Source of the DNA: Pseudomonas floridensis
GTDB taxonomy: Bacteria; Pseudomonadota; Gammaproteobacteria; Pseudomonadales; Pseudomonadaceae
Length of the DNA stretch: 64,000 nt
Assembly: GCF_002087235.1 (NCBI RefSeq)
Contig: NZ_MUIO01000019.1
Coordinates: 1-64,000, forward strand
Direction of reading: 5' to 3'
The notes below the pieces were generated by a model. The model saw only the letters and a program-made list of their open reading frames with translations. It had not been told where the DNA came from and did no database searches. This document shows positions 8,418-17,659 of the stretch, piece after piece; the stretch's first letter is position 1; each line of letters starts with the position of its first letter. The position numbers were made by a program, and so were the translations under genes.

Positions 8418-10751
8418 ATGTCGACTGCCGGTTGTTCTTTTCTTCGTCCTTTATCTGCCGCCCTCAGATGGACGCCTTTGCTTCCTGTGATTTTTCTGGG
8501 TGACGCAGCTCTTGGAGTGCCCGGCCGACCTGTACCGGTAGACGGCGTGGTCAGAGAACTCGATCAGTTCAGTGCCGCGAACAACTATAGGTTGACCAAT
8601 CAGGGCACATTGAACGTTAACGGCGGCGCCCAGCACGGATCCGTAAATTCCATACATTCAACGCTCACGATGGCAGCCGGGACGGCCATTGAGTCCGCCG
8701 ACCTGACGCTCGGTTCCTCCATCTCGATGACGGGCTCGACGATTACGAATGGTTTGACGGTCAACGAGAGTCAGGGAACGGTGACCGACAGCACGCTGCT
8801 CAGCACCAATGGCAATGGCCTGTCGGTCGTGCGCCAGCAATCCGATACCGCAGGTTCGACGGTTCTTTTGACCGGCAGCAGTAGCACCGGTGGCCGTGCT
8901 GGCGCGCTGGTGACGCATTTCAGTACGCTCAACCTGGTGGACTCGCAATTGGCCGGGACCGGTCAGAACGGTGTCGGCCTGCAGCTCAATGCGGGCGTAG
9001 TCGAGGCCAGTGACGCCAGCAGCCTGTCAGGCACTGTGAACGGCGTCATCATCAGCGCCGAGACGCTGTATAAGGACGCCTCTCTGACACTGGATGGCAG
9101 TCAGGTGACCGGTGGAACCGGCGCTGCCATACGGCTTGCTCCGCTCGCTGCCTCGCTCCCTGCGCCAGATGCCATCATCAACGTCAATAACGGCTCTACA
9201 TTGACCGGTGGCAACGGCAATATCATCGAGTCCGCTGGCGGGTCGATCGCGACGGTCAATGTCAATGCCAGCGACTTGAACGGTAATGTGCAGGTCGATG
9301 CCAACAGCACCGTCAGTTTCAACCTGAACCAGGGCCGTCTTGTCGGAGATGTCGTTGCCGAGTCTGGCGGCACAGCCGATGTGCAGCTGGACAACGGCGC
9401 CCTGCTGACCGGTCGTCTCGAGAACACCCGACGTGTGTCCATCGACAACGGCTCGCAATGGACGATGGTCGACAACAGCAGTGTCGAGAACCTTTCAATG
9501 AATAATGGCTCCGTCCAGCTTGGCGAGGCGGCGGCGTTTTACACCTTGTCGGTGGCCAATCTGTCGGGCAATGGCACCTTCAGGATGGATGTGGACTTTG
9601 GCGGCGCGCAGACCGATTTCATCGACATTACCGGCAGCGCCACGGGCAACCATCAGTTGCTGGTCAGCAGTACCGGCAGCGATCCGACTACCGACACCAG
9701 TCTGCATGTGGTGCATGCGCAAAGCGGCGATGCCGGTTTTTCGCTGGTGGGCGGGCGAGTGGATCTGGGCACCTGGTCCTATGACCTGATCAAGCAGGGT
9801 GACAACGACTGGTATCTGGATGCCACGACCCGTACGATCGGCCCTGCGCCGCAGACGGTGCTGGCCCTGTTCAATGCCGCGCCGACCGTCTGGTATGGCG
9901 AATTAAGCAACCTGCGTTCGCGCATGGGGGAGCTGCGCTTCAATGGTGGCCGTTCTGGCGTCTGGATGCGTGGTTACGGCAATAAATTTAACGTAGCCAA
10001 CGCCTCGGGTTTTGGCTACAAACAAGCCCAGCAGGGGATCTCTGTCGGTGTGGATGGCAATATCCCCACTGACAACGGGCAGTGGGTGGCTGGCGTGTTG
10101 GCAGGTCAGAGCACCTCTGATCTGAGCCTTGATCTCGGTGCCACCGGCAAGGTCGACAGTTATTACGTGGGTGCCTACACCTCCTGGCTGGACAAACAGA
10201 GCGGCTATTACCTGGATGGCGTGATAAAGGTCAACCGCTTTCAGAACGAGGCCCGGGTCAACCTCAGTGATGGTACGCGTACCAAAGGTGATTACAACAA
10301 TTCGGGCATCGGTGCCTCGCTGGAGTTCGGACGCCACATCAAGCTCGATGACGGCTACTACATGGAGCCTTACGCACAATTGATTGGCGCGGCCATCGGG
10401 GGCAAGGATTACTCGCTGGACAACGGCATGCGTGCCGAGGGTGAACTGACCCGTTCGTTGTTGAGCAAGGTCGGTGTCACCGCAGGGCGCAACTTCAACC
10501 TCGGTCAGGACCGGGTTGTGCAACCCTACGTTCGAGCCGCGCTGGCACATGAGTTCGTCAAGCGTAACCAGGTGCAGATCAACGACAACCGGTTCGACAA
10601 CGATCTGTCCGGTTCGCGCGGCGAATTGGGTGCCGGTGTCGCAATTGCCTTTTCCGGCCAACTGGAGGCCCACGTAGATGTCGAGTACAGCAACGGTAGC
10701 CGGATCGAGCAGCCGTGGGGTGCCAACGTAGGGCTCAGGTATAACTGGTAG
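8418..10751 (+). CDS. type V autotransporter, pertactin-like passenger
   Basis: A 777-residue protein from ATG 8418 (AGGA about 9 bases upstream); a TTG at 8412 would add two residues. The N-terminus is a signal peptide with a hydrophobic core around residues 17-32. Residues about 45-490 are a passenger with short irregular repeats rich in G, S, T, N and D (beta-helix). The linker ends in LRSRMGELRFNGG, and the last 260 residues form a beta-barrel closing in RYNW with a terminal aromatic residue, as expected of autotransporter barrels. The passenger is exported to the cell surface and is probably adhesive. No protease motif is seen. It is a single gene with its own upstream palindrome and downstream terminator. 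Confidence 0.88.
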   Translation: MSTAGCSFLRPLSAALRWTPLLPVIFLGDAALGVPGRPVPVDGVVRELDQFSAANNYRLTNQGTLNVNGGAQHGSVNSIHSTLTMAAGTAIESADLTLGSSISMTGSTITNGLTVNESQGTVTDSTLLSTNGNGLSVVRQQSDTAGSTVLLTGSSSTGGRAGALVTHFSTLNLVDSQLAGTGQNGVGLQLNAGVVEASDASSLSGTVNGVIISAETLYKDASLTLDGSQVTGGTGAAIRLAPLAASLPAPDAIINVNNGSTLTGGNGNIIESAGGSIATVNVNASDLNGNVQVDANSTVSFNLNQGRLVGDVVAESGGTADVQLDNGALLTGRLENTRRVSIDNGSQWTMVDNSSVENLSMNNGSVQLGEAAAFYTLSVANLSGNGTFRMDVDFGGAQTDFIDITGSATGNHQLLVSSTGSDPTTDTSLHVVHAQSGDAGFSLVGGRVDLGTWSYDLIKQGDNDWYLDATTRTIGPAPQTVLALFNAAPTVWYGELSNLRSRMGELRFNGGRSGVWMRGYGNKFNVANASGFGYKQAQQGISVGVDGNIPTDNGQWVAGVLAGQSTSDLSLDLGATGKVDSYYVGAYTSWLDKQSGYYLDGVIKVNRFQNEARVNLSDGTRTKGDYNNSGIGASLEFGRHIKLDDGYYMEPYAQLIGAAIGGKDYSLDNGMRAEGELTRSLLSKVGVTAGRNFNLGQDRVVQPYVRAALAHEFVKRNQVQINDNRFDNDLSGSRGELGAGVAIAFSGQLEAHVDVEYSNGSRIEQPWGANVGLRYNW

Positions 10752-10777
10752 AAATATCGAAAACCTCAGTCACCGCC

Positions 10778-10807
10778 AAAGGGAAGGCCATTCGGTCTTC
10801 CCTTTTT
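10778..10807 (+). terminator. rho-independent terminator of autotransporter gene
   Basis: AAAGGGAAG (10778-10786) pairs perfectly with CTTCCCTTT (10797-10805). Inner GCC/GGT pairs extend the stem to about 12 bp with an ATTC loop, and a T-run overlaps its end. It lies 27 bases after the stop. Confidence 0.85.
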
Positions 10808-10832
10808 CATGGGTACCGCCAACAGTCTTGGG

Positions 10833-10840
10833 CCTAGCAG
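10833..10840 (+). promoter_or_regulatory. CCTAGCAG element upstream of 521-aa Ig-like gene
   Basis: The octamer lies 97 bases before the ATG at 10938, just after the autotransporter terminator. It is followed by TTGCCAGTTTTCATTGGCA, which contains the inverted repeat TGCCA-N8-TGGCA. The same octamer occurs upstream of the homologous genes at 6013 and 23437. Confidence 0.3.
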
Positions 10841-10937
10841 ACTTGCCAGTTTTCATTGGCAGCGTTCAGGCATTCAATCAAGGTCTCCAATGGACTGGTT
10901 CTGGTTTGCGTCGCTGAACCGGACGAGGAGGGTGCAG

Positions 10938-12503
10938 ATGACTCTTTTCACATCAAGCAAAGGCCTTCCGCCACCTGTCGTTGACGGTCTGCTTGACGAC
11001 GATCCCCGGTGGGATGAGACCGGTTTGTTAAAGGTAACTGACCCCCCCTCGGACTTGAACTTCACCGTGCCTGCCTGGGATTACCAGCCACTTCCCAGCC
11101 TGAAGACAGTATTGGAAATAGACTGGGATGGTGAGACTAATTATCGTAAGGAGTGGGATGACAGCGTAACCTCATTACCTGAAGACGACCTGTCATTTGT
11201 CGTGCCATCAAGTCGACTCGAGCACGGCCCACACACGCTGTGTTACACCGTGACTACGGCATTGGGCAACAGGCAGCACTCGGCGACGCAGACGATCACG
11301 GTGGATCAGGTTGCGCCCACATTTGGTGCCGATCATGGGCGTCTGGATTTCGACACCTCAGTGATTACCGCGGCGTATCTGGGAACACACAACGATCAGG
11401 TCGAAGGCAGGATTGTGTCCTATAACGGCGGCAAGCCCGGGGATGTCGTGACGTGGTACTGGAGTAGTGATCCTTTTTCTTTTGGTGATGCCCAGCGGGT
11501 GTCAACCAGAACCCTCGAACGTGGTGATTTTCAGAGCCCGTCCAGGTCTGTCATGCCCCGTTCTTTGTGGAGCCTGGCTCGCAGGTTTTTGAGAAACGTG
11601 ATTCATAGGCTTCAAGGAAGGAAGGTCAGCGAGTGCGTTGATTTCATGGCGCTGCCAAAGCCCATCACGTTGATCTTTCCGGGAACGGTGATCCGTGACA
11701 GTAAGGATGGCAAGCGCTATGCGTTTTGCAACATCTGCGACCGCGCCGGCAATCCCGGGCCATATTCGCAGCCCGTGGAGTTCGAGGTGACAGTCGAACC
11801 TGCCCCTCGTGATCTGCCGCCGCCCGAGCTTATGGAAACATCCGGGTCGAATTCCAGCACACTCGACCCCATGAGAGCCACCGGCGGCGTTCGGGTGCAA
11901 ATCCCCGAAGATGCCGTCATAAACCCCGGTGAAACTGTCTGGGTTCAGTGGGGCGATCCTGGCAGTGTGGGTTGCTGGCGAACGGATGAGACAGAGTCCG
12001 GCCTGTTCAGGATTCCGTCCACGCGGATTGCCCAGCATTTTGGCAAACAGATTCCCGTTTATTACGAAGTGTTCGAGCCGGGCGTCGACCTGCCTCATGT
12101 GTCACAAAACCACTGGTTGACGGTCTCGGAAATCAGTGGTTTTCCGACGGTGCAATGCGACAAGGCCGCCAATGGCTCGCCGCTCAGGCTGGGCTCCATC
12201 GAGGAGGGCGGAAGGGCTTCGTTCACGCTCGAACGCTGGACGTTCATGCACACCGATCAACTCATCGACATCAGGGTAGAAGGCGTAGACGCCTACGATG
12301 CTGGCGCACTGGTGGTAGTGACGGTTCTGGAAAACTATCAGGTGCCTGTGGTCGCCCAGAAGATCGATGCCGGGTATATCACCAAGACGGATTTGCGACG
12401 TTTCAAGGTCGATCAGACGTTGAGCGTCAAGGTCAAGGTCAGTTTTGATGAGGGATTCACCTGGCAGCCTTTTCCGATGCTGAGACCGTTGCTGTCCCAA
12501 TGA
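10938..12503 (+). CDS. modular Ig-like protein, free-standing relative of giant 1 N-terminal arm
   Basis: A 521-residue protein. The ATG at 10938 has GAGGAGGGTGCAG upstream, so I prefer it over the open frame back to 10809. No signal peptide or membrane segment. It begins with GLPPPVVDGLL, like the protein at 6013. The C-terminal 230 residues align by eye with residues about 350-600 of giant 1: both have DLPPPE, then GVxVxIPExAVI, xVxxxW, FxIP, GKxxxVYYxV, and finally VKVKVSFDEGFTW against VRVDVSFDDGASY. Between residues about 195 and 230 lies a basic amphipathic stretch (PRSLWSLARRFLRNVIHRLQ) that interrupts one unit. Function unknown. It is convergent with the fimbrial operon. Confidence 0.75.
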   Translation: MTLFTSSKGLPPPVVDGLLDDDPRWDETGLLKVTDPPSDLNFTVPAWDYQPLPSLKTVLEIDWDGETNYRKEWDDSVTSLPEDDLSFVVPSSRLEHGPHTLCYTVTTALGNRQHSATQTITVDQVAPTFGADHGRLDFDTSVITAAYLGTHNDQVEGRIVSYNGGKPGDVVTWYWSSDPFSFGDAQRVSTRTLERGDFQSPSRSVMPRSLWSLARRFLRNVIHRLQGRKVSECVDFMALPKPITLIFPGTVIRDSKDGKRYAFCNICDRAGNPGPYSQPVEFEVTVEPAPRDLPPPELMETSGSNSSTLDPMRATGGVRVQIPEDAVINPGETVWVQWGDPGSVGCWRTDETESGLFRIPSTRIAQHFGKQIPVYYEVFEPGVDLPHVSQNHWLTVSEISGFPTVQCDKAANGSPLRLGSIEEGGRASFTLERWTFMHTDQLIDIRVEGVDAYDAGALVVVTVLENYQVPVVAQKIDAGYITKTDLRRFKVDQTLSVKVKVSFDEGFTWQPFPMLRPLLSQ

Positions 12504-12513
12504 TGGGACAGCA
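12490..12513. terminator. perfect hairpin over stop codon between convergent genes
   Basis: TGCTGTCCCA (12490-12499) pairs with TGGGACAGCA (12504-12513) around ATGA, a 10-bp perfect stem spanning the TGA of the 521-aa gene. There is no T-run on either side. It could be a bidirectional terminator or an mRNA 3'-end stabiliser for the two convergent transcripts. Confidence 0.4.
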
Positions 12514-12527
12514 CTGCATCCCGGAAG

Positions 12528-13658
12528 CTATTTGTAGGTCATCGTGAAACTCAGTGCGCCTTTGGCAAGACCGGGTCGAATCGCACTACTGGCATCGGTC
12601 TGATAAAAGCGGGCGTGAAAGTTCAACACTGTGTTGCCCGGGCTGATCGCGATCAAAGGCACCTCGGTCTGCAACTCCATTGGCGTGATCCCGTCTGCCT
12701 TGAGTACCTGAATACCCACGCCCTGCGCGTCGGAATCGCTGGTCAGACTGAACACGCCGCTGTTGACCGGCCCTACGGGTGCCGAGCCTTTGACGCCATC
12801 GAGCTGGATGTGAGCCGTAGCGACGAAGCTCGAGCCCGGGTTCGGATCCGTTTCGCAGTCGCTCAAGGTGATGCTGAAAGGCACCGCAGCTGTAGTGAAA
12901 CCAGGGCCGGTAAAATCTGCGCTGTCCCATTCACCGAGTGGCACGGGGTCTGCACTCACCGCATTTGCGCCTACGCTGCACTGGGCTTGAGTGACGGTGC
13001 CGACCAGTTTGAAACTCATGATTTTGCCCAGCGTGGTGACCCTGCCAGTCCACAGGTCACTGCTGAGCACCTGAGGACCAGGTGGAATAGGCCCGGTTTT
13101 CACCAGTGTGACTTGGGTCGTCAACGATTTGATCTGGATGGAAGTGAGCATCGATAGATGATCGTTGACGGCAAGGTAAGGCACGGCAGCAGAGCCGTCC
13201 ACGGGATGAAAGCATGTGGCGCATGGACGTGAGCCTGGGGAGGAGAAAGGGAATTCCAGTTTGATTCGCGCGCCTACGCCTGGAATATTGGTCTGCAATA
13301 TTTTGCCGGTCACGTCCTCGCCGTTGATCGGGTCCACTACACCGGGGAAAATCGGGGCGGTCGCAGTGGCTTCAAATTCGAGCAGAGCGGTACCGTCATT
13401 CTTGCATGCGGCTTCCAGCCCCGCCGGATCGTAGACTGTCGCACTCACGTCAACGGCACCGATCACCGAACCTATTCGTGAGTCTCTGGGAATGAACAGC
13501 GCGCCAATTTCACGCTGGAAGTATTTCACCCCGGGGTTGGTCACCCAATAGCAATCGTTTTTCGGTGTCTCCCGCGGGGGAGCAGCCAGGGCAATGGTGG
13601 CGTGGCTTGCAGACAGGACAATCAGGCTGCAAGCCAGATAATACAGCGCGGTGTTCAT
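12528..13658 (-). CDS. fimbrial tip adhesin / pilin-domain protein
   Basis: A 376-residue exported protein from ATG 13658, with a signal peptide cleaved probably near ATIALA. It is the last gene of the fimbrial operon. The C-terminal 150 residues fit the type 1 fimbrial pilin domain: an early Cys (QAQCSVG), a second Cys (LSDCETD), the FYQTD strand and an ending in ALSFTMTYK, where the penultimate aromatic would complement the usher/chaperone groove. The N-terminal about 200 residues, with the Cys pairs DCYW and CATCF, would be the receptor-binding lectin-like domain. This two-domain plan matches FimH-type tip adhesins. The ligand is unknown. Confidence 0.82.
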   Translation of the reverse strand: MNTALYYLACSLIVLSASHATIALAAPPRETPKNDCYWVTNPGVKYFQREIGALFIPRDSRIGSVIGAVDVSATVYDPAGLEAACKNDGTALLEFEATATAPIFPGVVDPINGEDVTGKILQTNIPGVGARIKLEFPFSSPGSRPCATCFHPVDGSAAVPYLAVNDHLSMLTSIQIKSLTTQVTLVKTGPIPPGPQVLSSDLWTGRVTTLGKIMSFKLVGTVTQAQCSVGANAVSADPVPLGEWDSADFTGPGFTTAAVPFSITLSDCETDPNPGSSFVATAHIQLDGVKGSAPVGPVNSGVFSLTSDSDAQGVGIQVLKADGITPMELQTEVPLIAISPGNTVLNFHARFYQTDASSAIRPGLAKGALSFTMTYK

Positions 13659-13705
13659 GAGGGTTTTCCTGATAGGGCGGCGGTGTGCACGAGGGATGGG
13701 CGCAG

Positions 13706-16216
13706 TCATGGCGTGCACGTTACTTCCTGTAATCGGTAGCCTTTTGCCAGAGGCATGCTGGACGGATCGATGCGTAGACGGCATTGCGGTTCGGGTCGAT
13801 TGCCCCAGCGCACATCAAGCGTTTGTGGCTGCATGCCTGTGGACAGCAGGATCTGCCCGCCCTGACCGGCAACGCCCATGAGGTTTCCCTGTACATCGCT
13901 GATCTGTGCGCCGAATGGCAATGGCTGACCATCGGCGGCGCGGGCTGTGATGACCAGTCGGGTGACGCTACGTGCTGCAAAGGTGGTTTTGACCACCGCG
14001 CCTCGGGTCGGCACCACTTGAGCGCTGCCGTTGTCGATTTCCACTTCCGGGCCTAGCTGGTCGGTCTGAAGTACGATCTGGTTGTAGCGATAGGGACGCA
14101 AGTACGGCACCAGTGCATAGCCGTGGCTATCGGTCTTGACGCCGGTCGCATTGTGGATTCCGACGCCGGGTGTATCCGGGACTTCGACCAGCGCAATGGT
14201 GTCGCCCAGACTGGGTCCCAGTTCGATGCCGTCGGCGTGGAGCAGGACGGCACCGCTGGCGTTCATCGAGGTGCTGCGGTAGTGATTGCCTTGGGTCACA
14301 CCTGCGCCAATGCTGCCGAATGGGGCCTGATAGCCCAGCCCGATCCCTGCGCTTTGCTGGCGGCCGTCATCATTGCTCAGGCTGGCGAGGTAGCTGAGAC
14401 GGTTTTCGTCGAGACTGCCGCTGAGGCTGGCACGCTGGCTTTGGCGGTCACCGCTTTTCTGCACATCGAACGTCGCGTTGCTCAGGTGTCCCAGGTCCAG
14501 CGGCATCGACAGGCTGAGTCCCATTTGCATGTCGTTGCCACGACTTCGTGCATTGCTCAGTGACTGCGACGCGTAAAAATTGTAAGTGACGCCGGCGTAT
14601 TGGGTGTTGGCGTTGAACTGGAATTGGCGCTGCTCATGGTCAATGCCCCAGTAGTCCTGCCGGGACAGCGTGAGGCTGACGCTGCTGCGGTTACCGACTC
14701 TCTGATGAAGGGATACTTCCAGACGGCTGCGACGGCTGCCTTTGAACAGGCTGTTGTCGTTGCGCTGATGCAGGGTTTCGTCGAAATCCCGATAGCCCTG
14801 AGTGGAGTAGCGATAACCGGCAAAGCGCAGGTGCGTACGGGTCGCGAATGCCTTGCCATACTTGAAGGCATAACTGATGCCTTGCACACTGGGTTGGCCA
14901 GGTTTGTCGATGTTGGCATTCGAATGCGTTACATCGAATGCCAGCGCACCCAGGCCACCCATGTCCCTGGATATCCCCAGCGCAGTGGCACGGTAGACAG
15001 CGCTGGTCAGCAGACCTCCGTAGAGGGTTGAATTCCAGCCTGTACCGACGGCCAGTGTGCCTTGCCATAACCAGGGGTGTTCGATCGCGTCGAAACCATT
15101 GTAGCGACCCATCGCTGCGCTGTATTTCCAGTTGCCTTCACGCAACAGATTGCCAATCGTGGCGTAGGGCTGGGTAAAGCGCCTTGTCTGTCCATCGGCC
15201 TCCGTCAGCACCACCTCCAGTTCGCCGCTGCCTGCGGTGATCAGGTCGTCGATTTCATAAGGACCGGCGCTGACGTAGGTTGAGTAGACAGGAAAGCCGT
15301 TCTGCAGCACCTCCAGCTTTGCCCTGGTTTGCGCCACGCCACGAATGACCGGCGCATAGCCCTGCAGCCCATCGGGGAGCATCTCCTGATCGGTCTTGAT
15401 CAGGGCACCCTTGATCGGCAGGCTCAGGAACACGTCCCCACCGGTGTAGGTCTCGCCGACCGTCAGGTTGGCGCGGGTGCCGGGCAGGTCACGCTGGGCG
15501 TAGGCATAGGCCCTTGTCCATTCACGGTTTCCCTCTTCGTCGTGACGCATGCTGTGATTGCTGCGCAGCCGCCATGCGCCCAGGTTGACGCCGCTGTTGA
15601 GGTACAGGTCGGCGCTGTTGCGCCTGCCGGTTTCAGCACCGGTACTCTGTTGGGCTGATGCCTGATAGCTGAAAAACGCCGCACTGATGCCGTGGTCCCA
15701 AAGTGTCGGGTCGACCTGACCGAGTGTGTCACGGCGCATGGCGATTTGCGGGATGGATACCGACAGTTGCAGCTTGCCACCGTCGAGACTGATCTGTGCT
15801 CCAGGGACCAGTTGAAACAGGTCGACACACGAGGTCTCCAGAAGCGCCGGGTTGGCGAGACTGTCAAGCCGCAGGCCCATTTGTTCCAGCAGTTCCCTGG
15901 AGAGGCAAGGCAGCAGACGTTCACCTTGCGGGTCGGTGTCGAAGCGCAATTCCCGCTGGCCGAAATAGCGACTGTTGACCTGAATCTCTACCCAATGCTT
16001 GCCAGGGGCAAGGTCCTGCATGGTCACCAGCGTATCGAGCGCCCGGCTAGCGGCGTCGCCATAGCCCGGCCCCTGACGCAGGAAGCCGGACTGGAAGGAC
16101 AGATCTGCCAGTGCGGGACTGGCGTCGAGAAGGAGGGCGCTGCTGCCGTACACCAACAGCGAGCGCATGAAACGCAGGCGCACCGGTATGAGCCCGGATC
16201 CGGATAATAGGGTCAT
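13706..16216 (-). CDS. fimbrial outer-membrane usher protein
   Basis: An 836-residue usher (FimD/PapC family). It has a signal peptide, an N-terminal chaperone-binding domain (LSFQSGFL start), a 24-strand barrel with a plug segment around YAPVIRGVAQTRAKLEVLQNG, and two C-terminal domains ending with a Cys pair (PQCRLRI, LQEVTC). It forms the outer-membrane pore that polymerises pilin subunits delivered by the chaperone. ATG 16216 has AGGA upstream. The gene lies between chaperone and adhesin with short gaps (31 and 47 bases), so it is part of one operon. Length is normal for the family and there is no damage. Confidence 0.93.
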   Translation of the reverse strand: MTLLSGSGLIPVRLRFMRSLLVYGSSALLLDASPALADLSFQSGFLRQGPGYGDAASRALDTLVTMQDLAPGKHWVEIQVNSRYFGQRELRFDTDPQGERLLPCLSRELLEQMGLRLDSLANPALLETSCVDLFQLVPGAQISLDGGKLQLSVSIPQIAMRRDTLGQVDPTLWDHGISAAFFSYQASAQQSTGAETGRRNSADLYLNSGVNLGAWRLRSNHSMRHDEEGNREWTRAYAYAQRDLPGTRANLTVGETYTGGDVFLSLPIKGALIKTDQEMLPDGLQGYAPVIRGVAQTRAKLEVLQNGFPVYSTYVSAGPYEIDDLITAGSGELEVVLTEADGQTRRFTQPYATIGNLLREGNWKYSAAMGRYNGFDAIEHPWLWQGTLAVGTGWNSTLYGGLLTSAVYRATALGISRDMGGLGALAFDVTHSNANIDKPGQPSVQGISYAFKYGKAFATRTHLRFAGYRYSTQGYRDFDETLHQRNDNSLFKGSRRSRLEVSLHQRVGNRSSVSLTLSRQDYWGIDHEQRQFQFNANTQYAGVTYNFYASQSLSNARSRGNDMQMGLSLSMPLDLGHLSNATFDVQKSGDRQSQRASLSGSLDENRLSYLASLSNDDGRQQSAGIGLGYQAPFGSIGAGVTQGNHYRSTSMNASGAVLLHADGIELGPSLGDTIALVEVPDTPGVGIHNATGVKTDSHGYALVPYLRPYRYNQIVLQTDQLGPEVEIDNGSAQVVPTRGAVVKTTFAARSVTRLVITARAADGQPLPFGAQISDVQGNLMGVAGQGGQILLSTGMQPQTLDVRWGNRPEPQCRLRIDPSSMPLAKGYRLQEVTCTP

Positions 16217-16247
16217 GAAGAATGTCCTGGGATGAATCGACGCGGTG

Positions 16248-17003
16248 TTACGGGACCAGGCTGACCGGGAGGGTCACGGGTGTGCTGTAGCCGCCGTAGT
16301 CGTTAATCGCGGAAAACACCACCTGAAGGCCTGGTGATGCTTGTAGCTCGTGAAGCTCAAAGGTCTGAGATGTCATCGGAGCCAGCATCGCGGCCTGTTT
16401 GATCTTTTCCGTCTTGTCGCCGGCGTTGACTTCCAGGCGGATGAACGAGATATGAAAGGGGGTCGGGTTGGTCGCTGTCAGTTGCGTCTTGCCTGCCAAT
16501 CGTCTGGCCGACCACTGCACATCCTTGAGACGTGTCATGGGGTTATCGGTCAGCAGAGCGGGGCGATAGAACAGCTTGATACGGGTACGCAGAGCGATAT
16601 TCAGTACATTGCCCTGAGTGTCGTCCTTCTGAGGAATCTCTTGCACGTTGAAATAGAACAGTGATTCGCGATCAGCAGGCAGGTTATTGGGCAAGCCGTT
16701 GATCTGTACCTGCTGTTCCTTGCCGGGGTTCAGGCGAAACAGCGGTGGTGAGGACGCGAACGGCACTACCGTGGTCGTGTCGTCTGCCGTTGTATTGACC
16801 CAGGTCTGCACCGCGAAGGGGCGGTTGCTGGGGTTGGAGACGATTACCGATGTGCTGCGTTTGTCGCTGACAAACACCACGCGAGTCGCGTTGACGGTCA
16901 AGGCAGCCTGAGCCGCAGGCAGGCAGCCGGCCAGCATGAGCACAGTCATGCAGATACCGCGTGCAGGCCTGACAAGGGCCTGCTGGCAGATGATGCCGAT
17001 CAT
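16248..17003 (-). CDS. periplasmic fimbrial chaperone
   Basis: A 251-residue protein from ATG 17003 (AAGGT upstream), with a long signal region ending near AAQA; an internal Met about residue 19 is an alternative start. The mature part has the PapD/FimC signature: VNATRVVFVSDKRSTSVIVSN, NRPFAVQTW, and the G1-strand motif RTRIKLFYRP with the basic residues that anchor subunit C-termini. It performs donor-strand complementation of pilins in the periplasm and delivers them to the usher. It is the second gene of the operon, 104 bases after the pilin gene, with a hairpin just upstream of its ribosome-binding site. Confidence 0.92.
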   Translation of the reverse strand: MIGIICQQALVRPARGICMTVLMLAGCLPAAQAALTVNATRVVFVSDKRSTSVIVSNPSNRPFAVQTWVNTTADDTTTVVPFASSPPLFRLNPGKEQQVQINGLPNNLPADRESLFYFNVQEIPQKDDTQGNVLNIALRTRIKLFYRPALLTDNPMTRLKDVQWSARRLAGKTQLTATNPTPFHISFIRLEVNAGDKTEKIKQAAMLAPMTSQTFELHELQASPGLQVVFSAINDYGGYSTPVTLPVSLVP

Positions 17004-17018
17004 GAGAATTTTACCTTG

Positions 17019-17049
17019 TGCATCCAGCCCCCCGTAGGGACTGGATGCA
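17019..17049 (-). promoter_or_regulatory. intercistronic hairpin between pilin and chaperone
   Basis: TGCATCCAG (17019-17027) pairs perfectly with CTGGATGCA (17041-17049); inner CCC/GGG pairs add stability. On the transcript it lies about 59 bases after the pilin stop and 15 bases before the chaperone ATG, next to its AAGGT ribosome-binding site. Likely effect: protect pilin mRNA and limit chaperone/usher expression. Confidence 0.5.
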
Positions 17050-17107
17050 TTGACGATGCTTGCGGTGAACGGCGCGCGGGCCGTCACGTCAAGCGGAAGG
17101 GTGGGGA

Positions 17108-17659
17108 TCAGTTGAAGGAGACGAGAAAGCTCACATCTGCCGAAGCGGTACCGGGTTGGACGGTCGCTGCAGTGGACACGTAGTAGGCATAGAACCTCAT
17201 GTCGGTGACTCCGTCGATCAACGGGTAATCTGCAGATTCGTCGCCGGGCGCGATCGCGTTATTGGATTTGTCCTTGATCATGATCGCAACGCCTGCAGCG
17301 TCATCGGCAGCCGTTCCCACAGCGAAATAGTCAGGGTTGGTAGCGTCGGCTGTGCCATCGAACCTCACTTTCGCAATCGGATCGGGAGTGCTGATGCATT
17401 TGCCGCCTGTGTTGTCGACACGCAACGCGAAGTCCTTGCCTCGCAGGGCCTGACCGACGGCAGTAAAGCGGCTGGCCTCAACCGAGCCCATTTTCACCAG
17501 GTTACCGATGGCGCCGTCGCCCGGATTGACCACTTCAATGGGGCAAGTGCTGCTGGTAATCTTGCCTTCGAAGTTGATGGTGCCGGTGTTTGCAGACACC
17601 GAGGTGTTGACCAGCGCAGCAGCCAGGGCGAGGCCCAGTGCAGGGAAAGTTGTTTTCAT
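17108..17659 (-). CDS. major type 1-like fimbrial subunit (pilin)
   Basis: A 183-residue protein with a signal peptide cleaved near VSAN. The mature protein has the FimA layout: GTINFEGKITSSTCPIEV with the first Cys, GGKCIST with the second, and a C-terminal strand ending in SFLVSFN. It polymerises into the fimbrial rod through donor-strand exchange. It is the first gene of a four-gene operon: pilin, chaperone, usher, adhesin. The upstream region contains an 18-bp palindrome at 17816 that matches one upstream of the autotransporter, so both surface structures may be controlled together. Confidence 0.92.
   Translation of the reverse strand: MKTTFPALGLALAAALVNTSVSANTGTINFEGKITSSTCPIEVVNPGDGAIGNLVKMGSVEASRFTAVGQALRGKDFALRVDNTGGKCISTPDPIAKVRFDGTADATNPDYFAVGTAADDAAGVAIMIKDKSNNAIAPGDESADYPLIDGVTDMRFYAYYVSTAATVQPGTASADVSFLVSFN

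Noticed and set aside
10825..10850. Sigma-54 promoter at the TGGGCC...TTGCC sequence
   Set aside because: The distance between the GG and GC dinucleotides is two bases too long for a -24/-12 element.
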